A DNA stretch of 64,000 bases from Lachnospiraceae bacterium (GCA_017936785.1 JAGBEV010000014.1:82985-146984); one strand, 5' to 3'. Shown: positions 25,118-34,270, counted from the first letter of the stretch. The notes: generated from the sequence alone by a model not told the origin. Numbers and translations: made by a program.

Positions 25118-26044
25118 ATGCAGACACAACAAATCCGTACCGACCTGGCTCTGGAAGCTCATGAAAGCATCGACCAGTCCACCACCCATATTCATGGCAT
25201 AGAAGTCAATGAAAAGGATTTTAAAGAGGATCAGGTGCATATCACCACTGTTTCCGTTACAACAAAAAATGCGGCAAAAGCATTGGGAAAACCTATGGGA
25301 ACCTATATCACCATAGAAGCACCTGCGCTGGATATTCCCGATGACGGCAGCCACCGGGAGGTTTCCACACATTTAGCTTCCATTCTCAAAGAACTGATTC
25401 CCGATTTTGAAAACGAAAAATCCATTCTCGTCATAGGGCTGGGAAACCGGGATGTCACTGCTGACTCTTTAGGTCCCCATGTAATTGATAATCTCTGCAT
25501 TACAAGACATATTATCCTGGAATACGGAACTGCCGCCTATGATAAGAGCCGTATGCACTCCATCAGTTCCCTTGCCCCCGGCGTTATGGCTCAAAACGGC
25601 ATGGAAACTGCTGAAATCATTAAGGGTGTCATAGACCAGACTTCTCCTGATATTGTCATTGTCATAGATTCTCTTGCTGCCAGAACGCTCCACAGATTAA
25701 ACCGTACCATACAGATTACCGATACAGGCATACATCCCGGTTCCGGTGTGGGAAATCACAGAAATGCACTGACAGAAGAAAGTCTGGGCGTTCCCGTCAT
25801 TGCCATTGGCATTCCTACCGTTGTAGATGCAGCAACCATCGTCTGGGACGCATTAGAAGATTTTTCCAAAAAGTCACATCATTCCATTGACCTTCACATG
25901 CTCCAGGATGACTGCTCCAACACTATGCTCCAGGAATTAAACAATATGTATGTGACCGGCAAAGACGTAGATGCGATCATCAAGCGTCTGAGCTTTACCA
26001 TTTCCGAAGCCCTCAACATGGCATTTGACGAAATAGAAGCCTAG
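25118..26044 (+). CDS. gpr: Germination protease GPR
   Basis: A 308-residue aspartic-type protease that is made as a zymogen in the forespore and degrades small acid-soluble spore proteins at germination. Recognisable blocks: IRTDLALEAHE near the N-terminus, LVIGLGNRDVTADSLGPHV, SSLAPGVMAQNGMETAEI, IDSLAARTLHRLN, DTGIHPGSGVGNHR and IAIGIPTVVDAATI. It is shorter than B. subtilis GPR (about 370 residues), lacking most of the late insertion before the final helix. Only five residues precede IRTDLA, so the pro-segment is short. AGGAGG at 25105-25110 fixes the start. It diverges from rpsT and its last 4 bp overlap the stop of the convergent TPM gene. Confidence 0.92.
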   Translation: MQTQQIRTDLALEAHESIDQSTTHIHGIEVNEKDFKEDQVHITTVSVTTKNAAKALGKPMGTYITIEAPALDIPDDGSHREVSTHLASILKELIPDFENEKSILVIGLGNRDVTADSLGPHVIDNLCITRHIILEYGTAAYDKSRMHSISSLAPGVMAQNGMETAEIIKGVIDQTSPDIVIVIDSLAARTLHRLNRTIQITDTGIHPGSGVGNHRNALTEESLGVPVIAIGIPTVVDAATIVWDALEDFSKKSHHSIDLHMLQDDCSNTMLQELNNMYVTGKDVDAIIKRLSFTISEALNMAFDEIEA

Positions 26045-26862
26045 TGGCGTCCGCCGCCTCCACCGTGTGAATGGCCGCCGGAGGATATATGGTGTCCGCC
26101 ACCGCCTCCACCGCCGCCGCTGCTTCTCTCAATATGACGGCTGGTGGTATGCTTCGTCACAAAAAGATCCCTTCTGTCATTGAACACAGGACGTCCGCCT
26201 GCCACATAAGTACTTGCTGTTGTGGTTTTCTTCCCTTTATTATGATATACACCAACGATCACATAAATAAGGGTAATGATAAATGCAGCAAATAAAACAA
26301 TGCCCATACTGTAAACCGGCGCAGCTTTGCCTGACATAGTGCGGCTTAAAGAATTCACATAAGTCTTATATGCCTTGTATGGATCTGCATTTACTGTTGC
26401 ACACACATCATCGATCAATTCATTGATCTCATAAGTGGAATACTCCATTTCTACTCTGCCGCAGGTGGAAAACCAGCAATATCCGTTTGCCCAATTGTCC
26501 AGATAAAGGGCTCCGTCCCCCCACGGTTCATCATAGCCGAACATATGGTTATCATAAAAATCATCGGCATAGTTCATCATGTCATAATCCGAAGCAATGG
26601 AAGAATCATTGATGGTCACCAGAATAATGTCACAACCCACTTCCTTTTCCTTCTCTGCGATCAGCTCCCTCAGATCATCTTCCTGTGCATCTGTCAGCTT
26701 ATCCGCATAATCGAAAACCCTTTCCGTTTCCGTACATTGGTCATTGGTTCGTGTATATTCCTTCTGATCAGATCCTGCTGCAATTTTCACCCCTATGAAA
26801 ATTACCAGCAGCACACCCAGCGCAATAAAAAGGAACCGAAAATGTCTTAAATAATTTTTCAT
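26041..26862 (-). CDS. TPM-domain membrane protein with Gly/His-rich tail
   Basis: A 273-residue protein. It has an N-terminal membrane helix (about 9-28), then a TPM (YgcG-type) domain outside the membrane with VFDYADKLTDAQEDDLREL, GCDIILVTINDSS and GDGALYLDNW. A second helix lies near 185-207. The tail ends in ERSS, eight glycines, and HHISSGGHSHGGGGGRH, a possible metal-binding or low-complexity segment. TPM proteins have been linked to photosystem repair and phosphatase activity elsewhere; the bacterial role here is not known. It follows the zinc-ribbon protein by 1 nt, so the two likely act together. Confidence 0.75.
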   Translation of the reverse strand: MKNYLRHFRFLFIALGVLLVIFIGVKIAAGSDQKEYTRTNDQCTETERVFDYADKLTDAQEDDLRELIAEKEKEVGCDIILVTINDSSIASDYDMMNYADDFYDNHMFGYDEPWGDGALYLDNWANGYCWFSTCGRVEMEYSTYEINELIDDVCATVNADPYKAYKTYVNSLSRTMSGKAAPVYSMGIVLFAAFIITLIYVIVGVYHNKGKKTTTASTYVAGGRPVFNDRRDLFVTKHTTSRHIERSSGGGGGGGGHHISSGGHSHGGGGGRH

Positions 26863-26863
26863 A

Positions 26864-27847
26864 TCAGATCACCCCCAAAATTCCGTTTAATAAGGCGCCG
26901 ATCGCCATAATGCTTGCAAAAAGCGTAGCGGCATAAGCAGCCATTTTTCCAAAGGAAATCGGGGCTTTTCCTACCAATTTACCCGTTTGTCCGTTTAATC
27001 TGAAAAAGTAATCTTTTCCGTTAAAGCGGTACACATAATTCCACACAGGCAGTAACGCATAATTTTGGGCAGTTCTGTTACAACGGCAATCGTCCATTTC
27101 CGGCGTTACGCTGTCATAACCCACAATGCTCTCCCGCATCAGGGCAGACGCATCATTTCTTGCTTTCTGCTTTGCCCTTGGCTCTAAGGTATCCCCTGAA
27201 ACGCTGTACACTTCTCCCAAATATCCCGACATATATTTTGCCTGAAAATTTACCAATGCTCCATAATCATAAGGTTCTAACAGATCCATTTCCCCATCGG
27301 GCATGGCAATGGAAGCATCAACAGGAATTCTGGAAAAATCCACATCCATATCCCTGTAAATCTGAAAAATGGAGGTTTCCGTGTATTCCGTATCTCCACT
27401 GGTCCAGCGCCTGATCTTCTTAGCTTTTGCCGCAAACCTGTAATGGCAGTCAAAGTCATAGAGGAAAAAGGGAATATAATCTCCTTCAATTTTATCCAGA
27501 TAAGATGCTTTTAAAAAATTAGACGGCAAAAACAATTTTTTGCCAAATTCCTTTTTGATCAGTTCTTTTGCCTTTTCCTTTCCTATTGCAAAAGGAAGGA
27601 TCAGATGCGGTTCGTATTCTCCGCTGATCCTTTGTTCAAAAATAGTATAAGCACCACAATGCTCACATTTATTGGCACTGTCATACTGCTTAGGCTGCAT
27701 GGGAGCTCCGCAGGCAGCACATTGTGACATATTGCTGCCTGCAACCATTTCTTCACTGTCAATGCTTTCACAGTGCGGGCAGCACATACTGTCTTTCTCC
27801 GGTGACCACAAAATATTGGCACCGCAGTTTTTACATTTAAATATCAT
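26864..27847 (-). CDS. Zinc-ribbon membrane protein of unknown function
   Basis: A 327-residue protein. Three CxxC zinc-ribbon pairs lie in the first 75 residues (CKNCGANI, CCPHCES, CAACGAP, CEHCGAY). A soluble middle region carries LPFAIGKEKAKELIKKEF and DYIPFFLYDFDCHYRFAAKA, and there is one C-terminal hydrophobic helix (about 305-327). This architecture recurs beside TPM-domain genes in Firmicutes, but I do not know a tested function. It starts 27 nt after xpt and ends 1 nt before the TPM gene, suggesting an xpt-zinc ribbon-TPM transcript. Confidence 0.65.
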   Translation of the reverse strand: MIFKCKNCGANILWSPEKDSMCCPHCESIDSEEMVAGSNMSQCAACGAPMQPKQYDSANKCEHCGAYTIFEQRISGEYEPHLILPFAIGKEKAKELIKKEFGKKLFLPSNFLKASYLDKIEGDYIPFFLYDFDCHYRFAAKAKKIRRWTSGDTEYTETSIFQIYRDMDVDFSRIPVDASIAMPDGEMDLLEPYDYGALVNFQAKYMSGYLGEVYSVSGDTLEPRAKQKARNDASALMRESIVGYDSVTPEMDDCRCNRTAQNYALLPVWNYVYRFNGKDYFFRLNGQTGKLVGKAPISFGKMAAYAATLFASIMAIGALLNGILGVI

Positions 27848-27874
27848 GTTTAACCCCTCTCCTTTTATCCTTCT

Positions 27875-28450
27875 TTATTGCTCTTTAAAAACAACAGTTC
27901 CGTTTTCAAAACGATCGATAATTGCCAGTGATTCCAGCCTGAGCCCTTTGCTGCGGATCAGATCTCCTCCATGCTGAAAGCCCTTTTCCACTGCTATTCC
28001 GATGCCTTCTACCGTAGCGCCTGAACTGTGCACCAGGTCCACCAAACCTTCCAGGGCACAGCCGTTTGCCAGGAAATCATCAATGATCAGCACATGATCT
28101 TCCGGACTCAGATATTTCCTGGAAACGATCACATCATATACCCGCTTATGGGTAAAGGACTGAATTTTGGTCTGGTAAACATCTCCGTCAATATTGATGC
28201 TCTGAGCCTTTTTGGCAAATACTACAGGAACATGAAAATATTGTGCCACAACACACGCTATCCCAATTCCCGAAGCCTCGATGGTCAATATTTTGTTAAT
28301 GGGAGCATCTGAAAAAAGGCGTTTGAACTCCTTTCCCATCTCATTGAATAATTCAATATCCATCTGATGGTTTAAAAAGCTGTCAACCTTTAAAACCCCT
28401 CCTTCTTTTACAATCCCATCTTTTAAAATCCGTTCCTCCAAAAGTCTCAT
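27875..28450 (-). CDS. xpt: Xanthine phosphoribosyltransferase
   Basis: A 191-residue purine salvage enzyme converting xanthine and PRPP to XMP. The PRPP motif is [13 protein letters not shown]. The hood and base-binding part includes [16 protein letters not shown] and [14 protein letters not shown], typical of Xpt rather than of adenine or hypoxanthine enzymes. Family length is normal. The ribosome binding site is GGAGGG. No purine riboswitch could be recognised in the 122 nt upstream, and no xanthine permease gene is adjacent. Confidence 0.92.
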   Translation of the reverse strand: MRLLEERILKDGIVKEGGVLKVDSFLNHQMDIELFNEMGKEFKRLFSDAPINKILTIEASGIGIACVVAQYFHVPVVFAKKAQSINIDGDVYQTKIQSFTHKRVYDVIVSRKYLSPEDHVLIIDDFLANGCALEGLVDLVHSSGATVEGIGIAVEKGFQHGGDLIRSKGLRLESLAIIDRFENGTVVFKEQ

Positions 28451-28572
28451 GGATATCCCTCCGCATATTTATCATCATTTGTTATCAGTTTACAACAATA
28501 AACGACCTTTTTCCATAGTAATTTCTGTCCCTTTTCCATAAATTTATTTTTACATATTTAGCGAACTTTTTC

Positions 28573-29988
28573 TCACTCTTTCTGCAAAATTTGCAGGATT
28601 TCTTCCACAACTATTCCTACACCCTCGGATTTATGGGATTTTGTCACATAATTTGCAGCATTTTTTGCAGTATCAGAAGCATTTTCTACCGCAATACCGA
28701 TTCCTGCATAAGCTAACATATCTGCATCATTATCTCCGTCACCAAATGCCAGACACTCCTCAGGCTCTATGCCGATTTGTTCCAAAAGCCACTTCAAAGA
28801 AGTTCCCTTTGATACTCCCTCCGGCGTAATTTCTATTAAATGCTCAATGGATGAGGTTATGGATATGCCTTTTATTTCATTTGTTAATTTTTGTTTTAAC
28901 TTTTCTCTTTCATCTTTTTGTGCACTGATAAATGAAATACTTTCCAATTCTTTTTTATGTTCCTTAACAAACCCGCCCATATCATCCACTGCATTTCTGG
29001 TGGTGCGCACATATTCCGCTGCTTTTTGGGAGCCAAACCTTTCCGGATGTTCATAATATTCCTTATCACAATAGGCTCTTCCCTGCCAGAACACTTCCAT
29101 TGTTATAAGAAATCTCTCTTTTGCCTGTAAATATTCCTTCAAAAGTGCTTCTGCCCCATCCTCCTTCAGGAAGCTGCGGCGGATACATTCCCCGTTCTGA
29201 CTGACTACAGCCCCATTAGATGTAATGGCATATTGCGTTTTGGCTATTTCGGCAATTTCCGCCGGAAGGGTATCATATGCCCTTCCGCTGGCGATGATCA
29301 ACCCGATTCCATTTTCCATGGCAGCTTTTATGACCTTTGTGGTATGTTCAGATAATTTTCCCTGTTCATTCAGAATGGTTCTGTCCAAGTCTGTGGCGAT
29401 GCAGCGGATATTAGTGGAAATACTTAGTTTACTTTTTAATTTATCAGGTTTTAATAACACCTGATATGTGTGATAAATCTGATCTGCTGTCTGAAACAAT
29501 TGTCCGCTGTCCTCCGTCATCACAAGATATTCCACATCATACAAAAAAATGCGCAGATGAGTCAGCGTCATTCCGTTTCTGATATAAAAGGCAATTCTCC
29601 GCCTGCGCAGCTCCCGGTCCCATGGATCAATGCCAAATCTTGGGTTCTCTACCTCCAGGATCAGATTTCCCAGTTCTTTCTTTCTGATTTCTTCTTTCAG
29701 CATGGCAAAACACCGGCTGCCATACCCCTTTCCCCGTATGTCTCCCGAAACTGCAAAATAGTCAAGGAGTACTGCATCTTTTGCTTCAGAAGTCACACAA
29801 AAACAATAGCTGACCATTTTTTCCGTTCCATTTAAATATTCAAAAATGCCATAGCATAAATATTTTCCCGATTCCCGAAGCATCAGAATCCTTTCTAAGG
29901 GCTTGATTTCTCCCTTTGCAAAGTCCTGCGGCATTTTTTTATGATAGATTTCCGCAATTTCTTCTTTATTTAATAATCGGATCATCAT
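28573..29988 (-). CDS. GNAT acetyltransferase fused to Cof-type HAD phosphatase
   Basis: A 471-residue two-domain protein. Residues about 1-165 form a GNAT N-acetyltransferase with the acetyl-CoA loop DIRGKGYGSRCFAMLKEEI. Residues about 190-470 are a Cof/YidA-type HAD hydrolase: motif I IATDLDRTIL, motif II IIASGRAY, a C2 cap, and motif III/IV FGDGDNDADMLAYAG. Cof hydrolases dephosphorylate sugar phosphates and cofactors. The join is continuous with no frameshift. Substrates of either half are unknown. It stands alone between xpt and the divergent amino-acid transporter. Confidence 0.85.
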   Translation of the reverse strand: MMIRLLNKEEIAEIYHKKMPQDFAKGEIKPLERILMLRESGKYLCYGIFEYLNGTEKMVSYCFCVTSEAKDAVLLDYFAVSGDIRGKGYGSRCFAMLKEEIRKKELGNLILEVENPRFGIDPWDRELRRRRIAFYIRNGMTLTHLRIFLYDVEYLVMTEDSGQLFQTADQIYHTYQVLLKPDKLKSKLSISTNIRCIATDLDRTILNEQGKLSEHTTKVIKAAMENGIGLIIASGRAYDTLPAEIAEIAKTQYAITSNGAVVSQNGECIRRSFLKEDGAEALLKEYLQAKERFLITMEVFWQGRAYCDKEYYEHPERFGSQKAAEYVRTTRNAVDDMGGFVKEHKKELESISFISAQKDEREKLKQKLTNEIKGISITSSIEHLIEITPEGVSKGTSLKWLLEQIGIEPEECLAFGDGDNDADMLAYAGIGIAVENASDTAKNAANYVTKSHKSEGVGIVVEEILQILQKE

Positions 29989-30104
29989 TTCCTACGCCCT
30001 CTTTCCTTTTGTCATGATCTATAAAAAAATTACCCATATGGGGTTCCTCATATGCTTCATGAACAAAAAATTCATTTTTCTGCATTTTATGCACACTTTC
30101 CATA

Positions 30105-30133
30105 TTGCGCCAATTTTCTTACTCTGATATAAT
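30105..30133 (+). promoter_or_regulatory. Sigma-A promoter of the amino-acid ABC operon
   Basis: TTGCGC (30105-30110), 17 nt, TATAAT (30128-30133) with an extended TGa before it. The small palindrome tgcat-ttt-atgca at 30081-30093 just upstream might be an operator. Confidence 0.65.
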
Positions 30134-30171
30134 AACCCACAAATGGATTTATGAAAAGAGGAGGAACTATC

Positions 30172-30969
30172 ATGAAAAAATGTAACAAACTTGTTGCACT
30201 GGGATTGATCGGCGCTATGGCATTATCCTTATGTGCATGCGGCAGCAAAGTAGCAGAGAATACTGTTTTCTCTGTAGATGATCTGCCCGGAAAGACAATC
30301 GGTGTTCAGTTAGGTACAACCGGCGATATCTATGCATCCGATTATGAAGAGGAAGGCTCCACCATCGAGCGTTTCAACAAAGGGAATGATGCGGTTCTTG
30401 CTTTAAAGCAGGGCAAGATCGACTGCGTTATCATTGACAGCCAGCCTGCTCAGGCATTTGTCAGCAAAAATGATGATTTAACCATTCTGGATGAGGAATT
30501 TGCTGTGGAAGAATATGCGATCTGCATCAGCAAGGACAACAAGGAATTAACAGAAGCATTCAATGATGCTTTAGCAGAATTAAAAGCTGACGGAACACTT
30601 GACCAGATCGTTGCAAATTACATCGGTGATGATACAAAGGGTACCTGCCCTTATGAAACACCCGAAGGAACCGAATATCCTAACGGAACCTTGACAATGG
30701 CAACCAATGCCGCTTTCGAACCCTATGAATATTATGCAAATAATGAAGTTATAGGTATCGACGCTGACATGGCAAAAGCCATCTGTGACAAGCTGGGATA
30801 TGAACTGGTGATAGAGGATATGGAATTTGATTCCATTATCACTGCTGTTCAGTCCGGTAAAGCTGATTTCGGCGCTGCCGGCATGACAGTAACTGAAGAC
30901 CGTCTGAAGAACATTGATTTCACAGATTCCTATACAACCGCAACACAGGTTATCATTGTAAGAAAGTAG
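30172..30969 (+). CDS. Amino-acid ABC transporter binding lipoprotein, apparently circularly permuted
   Basis: A 265-residue family 3 solute-binding protein with a lipoprotein signal (ALSLCACGS; lipidated Cys 21 or 23). The order of its parts is reversed. Residues 33-152 are what is normally the second half: LPGKTIGVQLGTTGDIYA, LALKQGKIDCVIIDSQPA, EEYAICISKDNKEL, LAELKADGTLDQIVANY. After a linker, residues 171-265 are what is normally the first half: GTLTMATNAAFEPYEYY, GIDADMAKAICDKLGY, AVQSGKADFGAAGMTVTED followed by RLKNIDF with the carboxylate-binding Arg244. The chain ends at the hinge (QVIIVRK). All halves are complete. AGGAGG before the ATG at 30172 fixes the start. It is followed by a terminator, then the permease and ATPase genes. 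Confidence 0.88.
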   Translation: MKKCNKLVALGLIGAMALSLCACGSKVAENTVFSVDDLPGKTIGVQLGTTGDIYASDYEEEGSTIERFNKGNDAVLALKQGKIDCVIIDSQPAQAFVSKNDDLTILDEEFAVEEYAICISKDNKELTEAFNDALAELKADGTLDQIVANYIGDDTKGTCPYETPEGTEYPNGTLTMATNAAFEPYEYYANNEVIGIDADMAKAICDKLGYELVIEDMEFDSIITAVQSGKADFGAAGMTVTEDRLKNIDFTDSYTTATQVIIVRK

Positions 30970-30991
30970 TAAAATGTGATATGATGTACAA

Positions 30992-31020
30992 GGGCTGTAG
31001 CTTCCGCTATAGCCCTTTTT
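30992..31020 (+). terminator. Terminator/attenuator between binding protein and permease
   Basis: A 9-bp stem (gggctgtag with ctatagccc, one G-U pair), 6-nt loop, then five T. Partial termination here would leave more binding protein than membrane components, a common arrangement. Confidence 0.72.
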
Positions 31021-31046
31021 AAACGATACAAAGAGGAGGAAGAAAT

Positions 31047-31733
31047 TTGGATTCATTTATTCAAAAATTTCAACAATGTTTTATTGACGATAACCGGTAC
31101 ATGTATTTGTTAAAAGGTTTGGGAACAACTCTTTCCATCACTCTTTTTGCTGTGATCCTGGGCGTCTTTCTGGGATTTTTGGTGGCGATCATCCGTTCCA
31201 CCTATGACAAAACAGGCAAATTAAAAATTCTGAATTTTATTTGCAATTTTTATCTGACGATTATCCGCGGAACTCCTGTAATGGTGCAGTTATTGATCAT
31301 GTATTATGTCATATTTGCAACCTCTTCCAACAAAACGGTGGTTGCAATTTTATCCTTTGGTATTAACTCAGGCGCCTATGTGGCTGAAATCGTCCGTTCA
31401 GGTATCATGTCCATTGACCAGGGACAGTTTGAAGCCGGCAGAAGCCTTGGTTTCTCCTATCCCAGCACCATGGTATATATTATCATGCCCCAGGCATTTA
31501 AAAATGTTCTTCCTGCTCTGGCAAACGAATTTATCGTATTGTTAAAGGAAACTTCCATTTGCGGTTATATCGGCTTATCTGATTTGACCAGAGGCGGCGA
31601 TATTATCCGAAGCGTTACATATGAAGCTTTCCTTCCCCTGATCGCCGTGGCTTTGATCTATTTATGTATGGTTATGATTTTAACTGCACTTGTAAAGAAA
31701 CTGGAAAGGAGGCTGAGAAACAGTGAGCGATAA
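31047..31733 (+). CDS. Amino-acid ABC transporter permease
   Basis: A 228-residue polar amino-acid (HisMQ/GlnP-type) permease with about five membrane helices. [21 protein letters not shown] lies near the conserved entry motif. The EAA loop that contacts the ATPase is [20 protein letters not shown]. The start is a TTG at 31047; AGGAGG at 31034-31039 is 7 nt away and no ATG is as well placed. The stop overlaps the ATPase start by 11 bp, indicating coupling. Confidence 0.93.
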   Translation: MDSFIQKFQQCFIDDNRYMYLLKGLGTTLSITLFAVILGVFLGFLVAIIRSTYDKTGKLKILNFICNFYLTIIRGTPVMVQLLIMYYVIFATSSNKTVVAILSFGINSGAYVAEIVRSGIMSIDQGQFEAGRSLGFSYPSTMVYIIMPQAFKNVLPALANEFIVLLKETSICGYIGLSDLTRGGDIIRSVTYEAFLPLIAVALIYLCMVMILTALVKKLERRLRNSER

Positions 31734-32508
31734 AAATACTTTTAATTATGAAACACAGGCACCCATTCAGGATGGAGATATTTTATTTCAGATCGATAAT
31801 CTCTGTAAATCCTTCGGCTCCCTTTCTGTACTGAAAAACATTTCCACTGAGATCAGAAAAGGGGAGGTTGTGGTTATTATCGGACCTTCCGGTTCCGGTA
31901 AATCCACGTTCCTGCGTTCTTTAAATCTGTTGGAAGACCCTACGGAAGGAACCATTCTCTTTGAAGGAAAAGATATTACGGATAAACATGCCAATGTCAA
32001 CAAATACCGCCAGAATATCGGTATGGTATTCCAGCATTTTAATCTGTTTCCTCATATGACTATCCTGCGCAATATGACCCTTGCTCCCGTTAAGCTTTTG
32101 AAAATGCCGGAAGCCGATGCCCAAAAAATGGCAATGGATTATTTAAAACGTGTGGGATTAGAGGAAAAAGCCAGCGCCTACCCCAACCAGTTATCCGGCG
32201 GGCAGAAACAGCGTATTGCCATTGTAAGGGCATTGTGTATGCAGCCTGATGTATTATTATTCGATGAACCCACATCCGCTCTTGATCCCGAAATGGTAGG
32301 GGAAGTTCTGGAAGTTATGAAGGATCTTGCCAAATCAGGCATGACCATGCTGGTAGTAACCCATGAAATGGGATTTGCCAAAGAAGTCGGCTCCAGAGTT
32401 TTATTTATGGATGACGGAAGGATCGTGGAAGAAAATACCCCTCATGAAATCTTTTCCAATCCCCAAAGCGACAGATTGAAGGATTTCTTATCCAAGGTAT
32501 TGATCTAA
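31723..32508 (+). CDS. Amino-acid ABC transporter ATP-binding protein
   Basis: A 261-residue GlnQ/HisP-type ATPase. Walker [11 protein letters not shown]-loop [11 protein letters not shown], signature [11 protein letters not shown], Walker [14 protein letters not shown] and switch His VTHEMGFA are all intact. The start is GTG at 31723 with AGGAGG 10 nt upstream. The N-terminal 18 residues before the ABC core are longer than in many homologues. It completes the importer with the permuted binding protein and the TTG-start permease. The transported amino acid cannot be read from the sequence. Confidence 0.94.
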   Translation: MSDKNTFNYETQAPIQDGDILFQIDNLCKSFGSLSVLKNISTEIRKGEVVVIIGPSGSGKSTFLRSLNLLEDPTEGTILFEGKDITDKHANVNKYRQNIGMVFQHFNLFPHMTILRNMTLAPVKLLKMPEADAQKMAMDYLKRVGLEEKASAYPNQLSGGQKQRIAIVRALCMQPDVLLFDEPTSALDPEMVGEVLEVMKDLAKSGMTMLVVTHEMGFAKEVGSRVLFMDDGRIVEENTPHEIFSNPQSDRLKDFLSKVLI

Positions 32509-32587
32509 CGCTGCTGCATCCTGCAAATGTTTAAAGAACTGATGTTATTTATACACGGTAAAGGAATACAGATACCACATATATGCA

Positions 32588-32635
32588 AAAAAATAACACA
32601 AAAAACATGTGAATACTGCTTTTGTGTTATTTTTT
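32588..32635. terminator. Bidirectional terminator between convergent genes
   Basis: A perfect 16-bp inverted repeat (aaaaaataacacaaaa, 16-nt loop) with A/T runs on both ends. It serves the ABC operon (plus) and the aldo/keto reductase (minus). Confidence 0.82.
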
Positions 32636-32641
32636 ATGGCT

Positions 32642-33562
32642 TTAAGGCAGTTTATTTCCTGCAGCCCCATACAATTCATACCACTCTTCCCTGGTCAGGC
32701 GGATATCCGCTCCTTCTGCGATTCCCGGCGTCCGTTTTATATTGGTAGTCCCTACTACCACCTGCATATCCGCAGGATGGCGCAAGATCCACGCTGTGGC
32801 AATTCCGTTTACCGTTGTATCATATTTTTCTGCCAGACGTTTCAGAACTTCATTTAACTGCCCGTAATGGGGATTTCCAAGAAAAGTTCCTTCAAATACC
32901 CCATACTGGAAAGGGCTGTAACACTGGATTGTGATTTTGTTGCATCTGCAATAATCCAAAACACCTGCATCTCTGTTGATTCCGTGGGAATCTGTGGTAT
33001 TCAGATAGGCAGGCGCATCCAAAAGCAATGTGTGCGCCAGAGAAAACTGCAATTGATTGATTTCGATCGGCTGTTTTACACAGGTCTTTAAGAGCTCGAT
33101 CTGTCCGGGTGTATGATTGCTGACACCGAAATACAATACTTTTCCCTGCTTTTGCAGCCAGTCAAAGGCTTCTGCCACTTCCTCCGGCTCCATAAGCAGA
33201 TCGGGTCTGTGCAAAAGCAGATAATCCAGATGGTCTGTATGAAGACGCTTTAAGCTGCCTTCCACACTTTTCACAATATGCTCTTTAGAAAAGTCATATT
33301 CGGTATACTCTCCCGGTCTGATGCCACATTTGCTCTGAATGATCAGTTTTTCTCTCATACCGGGCATATCCTTTAAAGCATCCCCAAAAATCCTCTCACA
33401 GTTTCCGCCGCCATAAATATCTGCATGATCCCAAAAATGAATCCCCAGCTCCAATTGTTTATCTATAAGCTCCTGTACTTCTCTGACACTCATTTCTCCA
33501 ATACGCATACAGCCCTGAATAACTGCCGGGACTATTTTATCTTTTATTTTTACTTGTTTCAT
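32642..33562 (-). CDS. Aldo/keto reductase
   Basis: A 306-residue NADPH-dependent TIM-barrel oxidoreductase of the YdhF-like group. The catalytic tetrad is visible: Asp and Tyr in WDHADIYGGG, Lys in IIQSKCG and His in YLLLHRPDLL. The cofactor site includes YFGVSNHTPGQIELL and VVVGTTNIKR. The start at 33562 (MKQVKIKD) follows AGGAG by 7 nt. Monocistronic by position. Natural substrate unknown. Confidence 0.9.
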   Translation of the reverse strand: MKQVKIKDKIVPAVIQGCMRIGEMSVREVQELIDKQLELGIHFWDHADIYGGGNCERIFGDALKDMPGMREKLIIQSKCGIRPGEYTEYDFSKEHIVKSVEGSLKRLHTDHLDYLLLHRPDLLMEPEEVAEAFDWLQKQGKVLYFGVSNHTPGQIELLKTCVKQPIEINQLQFSLAHTLLLDAPAYLNTTDSHGINRDAGVLDYCRCNKITIQCYSPFQYGVFEGTFLGNPHYGQLNEVLKRLAEKYDTTVNGIATAWILRHPADMQVVVGTTNIKRTPGIAEGADIRLTREEWYELYGAAGNKLP

Positions 33563-33706
33563 ACAAATGCTCCTTTTCTTTTCATATTCCAAAACTGGCA
33601 TGATTAAAAAAACAAAATCTGGCTATTTTACTCGATCCACTCTGGGATTAATATGCAAATAACATAATTTTACATCGGATTATCCATGAATGAGGAGGCA
33701 CAAACA

Positions 33707-34261
33707 ATGAATACTCAAAACAAAACAATGAAAATTGTACTTGCCGGATTATTTGCAGCCTTAACCTGTGTTGCAACCATGATCATCCGGATTCCCACTT
33801 TTAAAGGATACGTACATATCGGAGACTGCATGGTCATTGCATCCGGTATTATCTTAGGACCTGTTGTAGGCGGGCTTGCAGCCGGAATCGGCTCCATGCT
33901 TGCTGACTTACTTGGCGGCTATTACGTATTTTCCGTTGCAACATTTGTGATCAAATTCCTCGCAGCACTGGCTGCCGGATTTACATTTACAGCATTTCAG
34001 AAATTATTCAAAAAATACAATCTGCCGGGCACGATTCTTGCAGGTCTGGCTTCTGAAATCGTTGTAGTATCAGGCTATTTCCTGTTTGAAATCTTTTACG
34101 AAGGCTTTGCTGCTGCAGTGGCAGAAATCTTCCCTAACTGCGTACAGGGAATTACCGGTCTGATACTTGCTGCCGCTTTGACACCGATTCTCTTAAAGAT
34201 TCCCATGATCAGGGATATCAAAGTAGGACTGAATTTAAAACAACAATCTATGGCGAAGTAG
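33707..34261 (+). CDS. ECF transporter S component
   Basis: A 184-residue integral membrane protein with about six helices, the substrate-binding S component of an energy-coupling-factor vitamin importer. Family features are an N-terminal LAGLFAALTCVATM (the Ala-rich face that binds the T component), GYVHIGDCMVIASGIILGP, and AAGIGSMLADLLGGYYVF. The start at 33707 has GAGGAGG 8 nt upstream. No EcfA or EcfT gene is nearby, so it presumably shares a general ECF module. The vitamin cannot be assigned; pantothenate-, pyridoxine- and thiamine-precursor types look alike here. Confidence 0.85.
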   Translation: MNTQNKTMKIVLAGLFAALTCVATMIIRIPTFKGYVHIGDCMVIASGIILGPVVGGLAAGIGSMLADLLGGYYVFSVATFVIKFLAALAAGFTFTAFQKLFKKYNLPGTILAGLASEIVVVSGYFLFEIFYEGFAAAVAEIFPNCVQGITGLILAAALTPILLKIPMIRDIKVGLNLKQQSMAK

Positions 34262-34270
34262 ATCTTTGAA

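Noticed and set aside
28451-28572. Purine riboswitch expected upstream of xpt
   Set aside because: The 122 nt upstream show none of the conserved purine aptamer core and no terminator.
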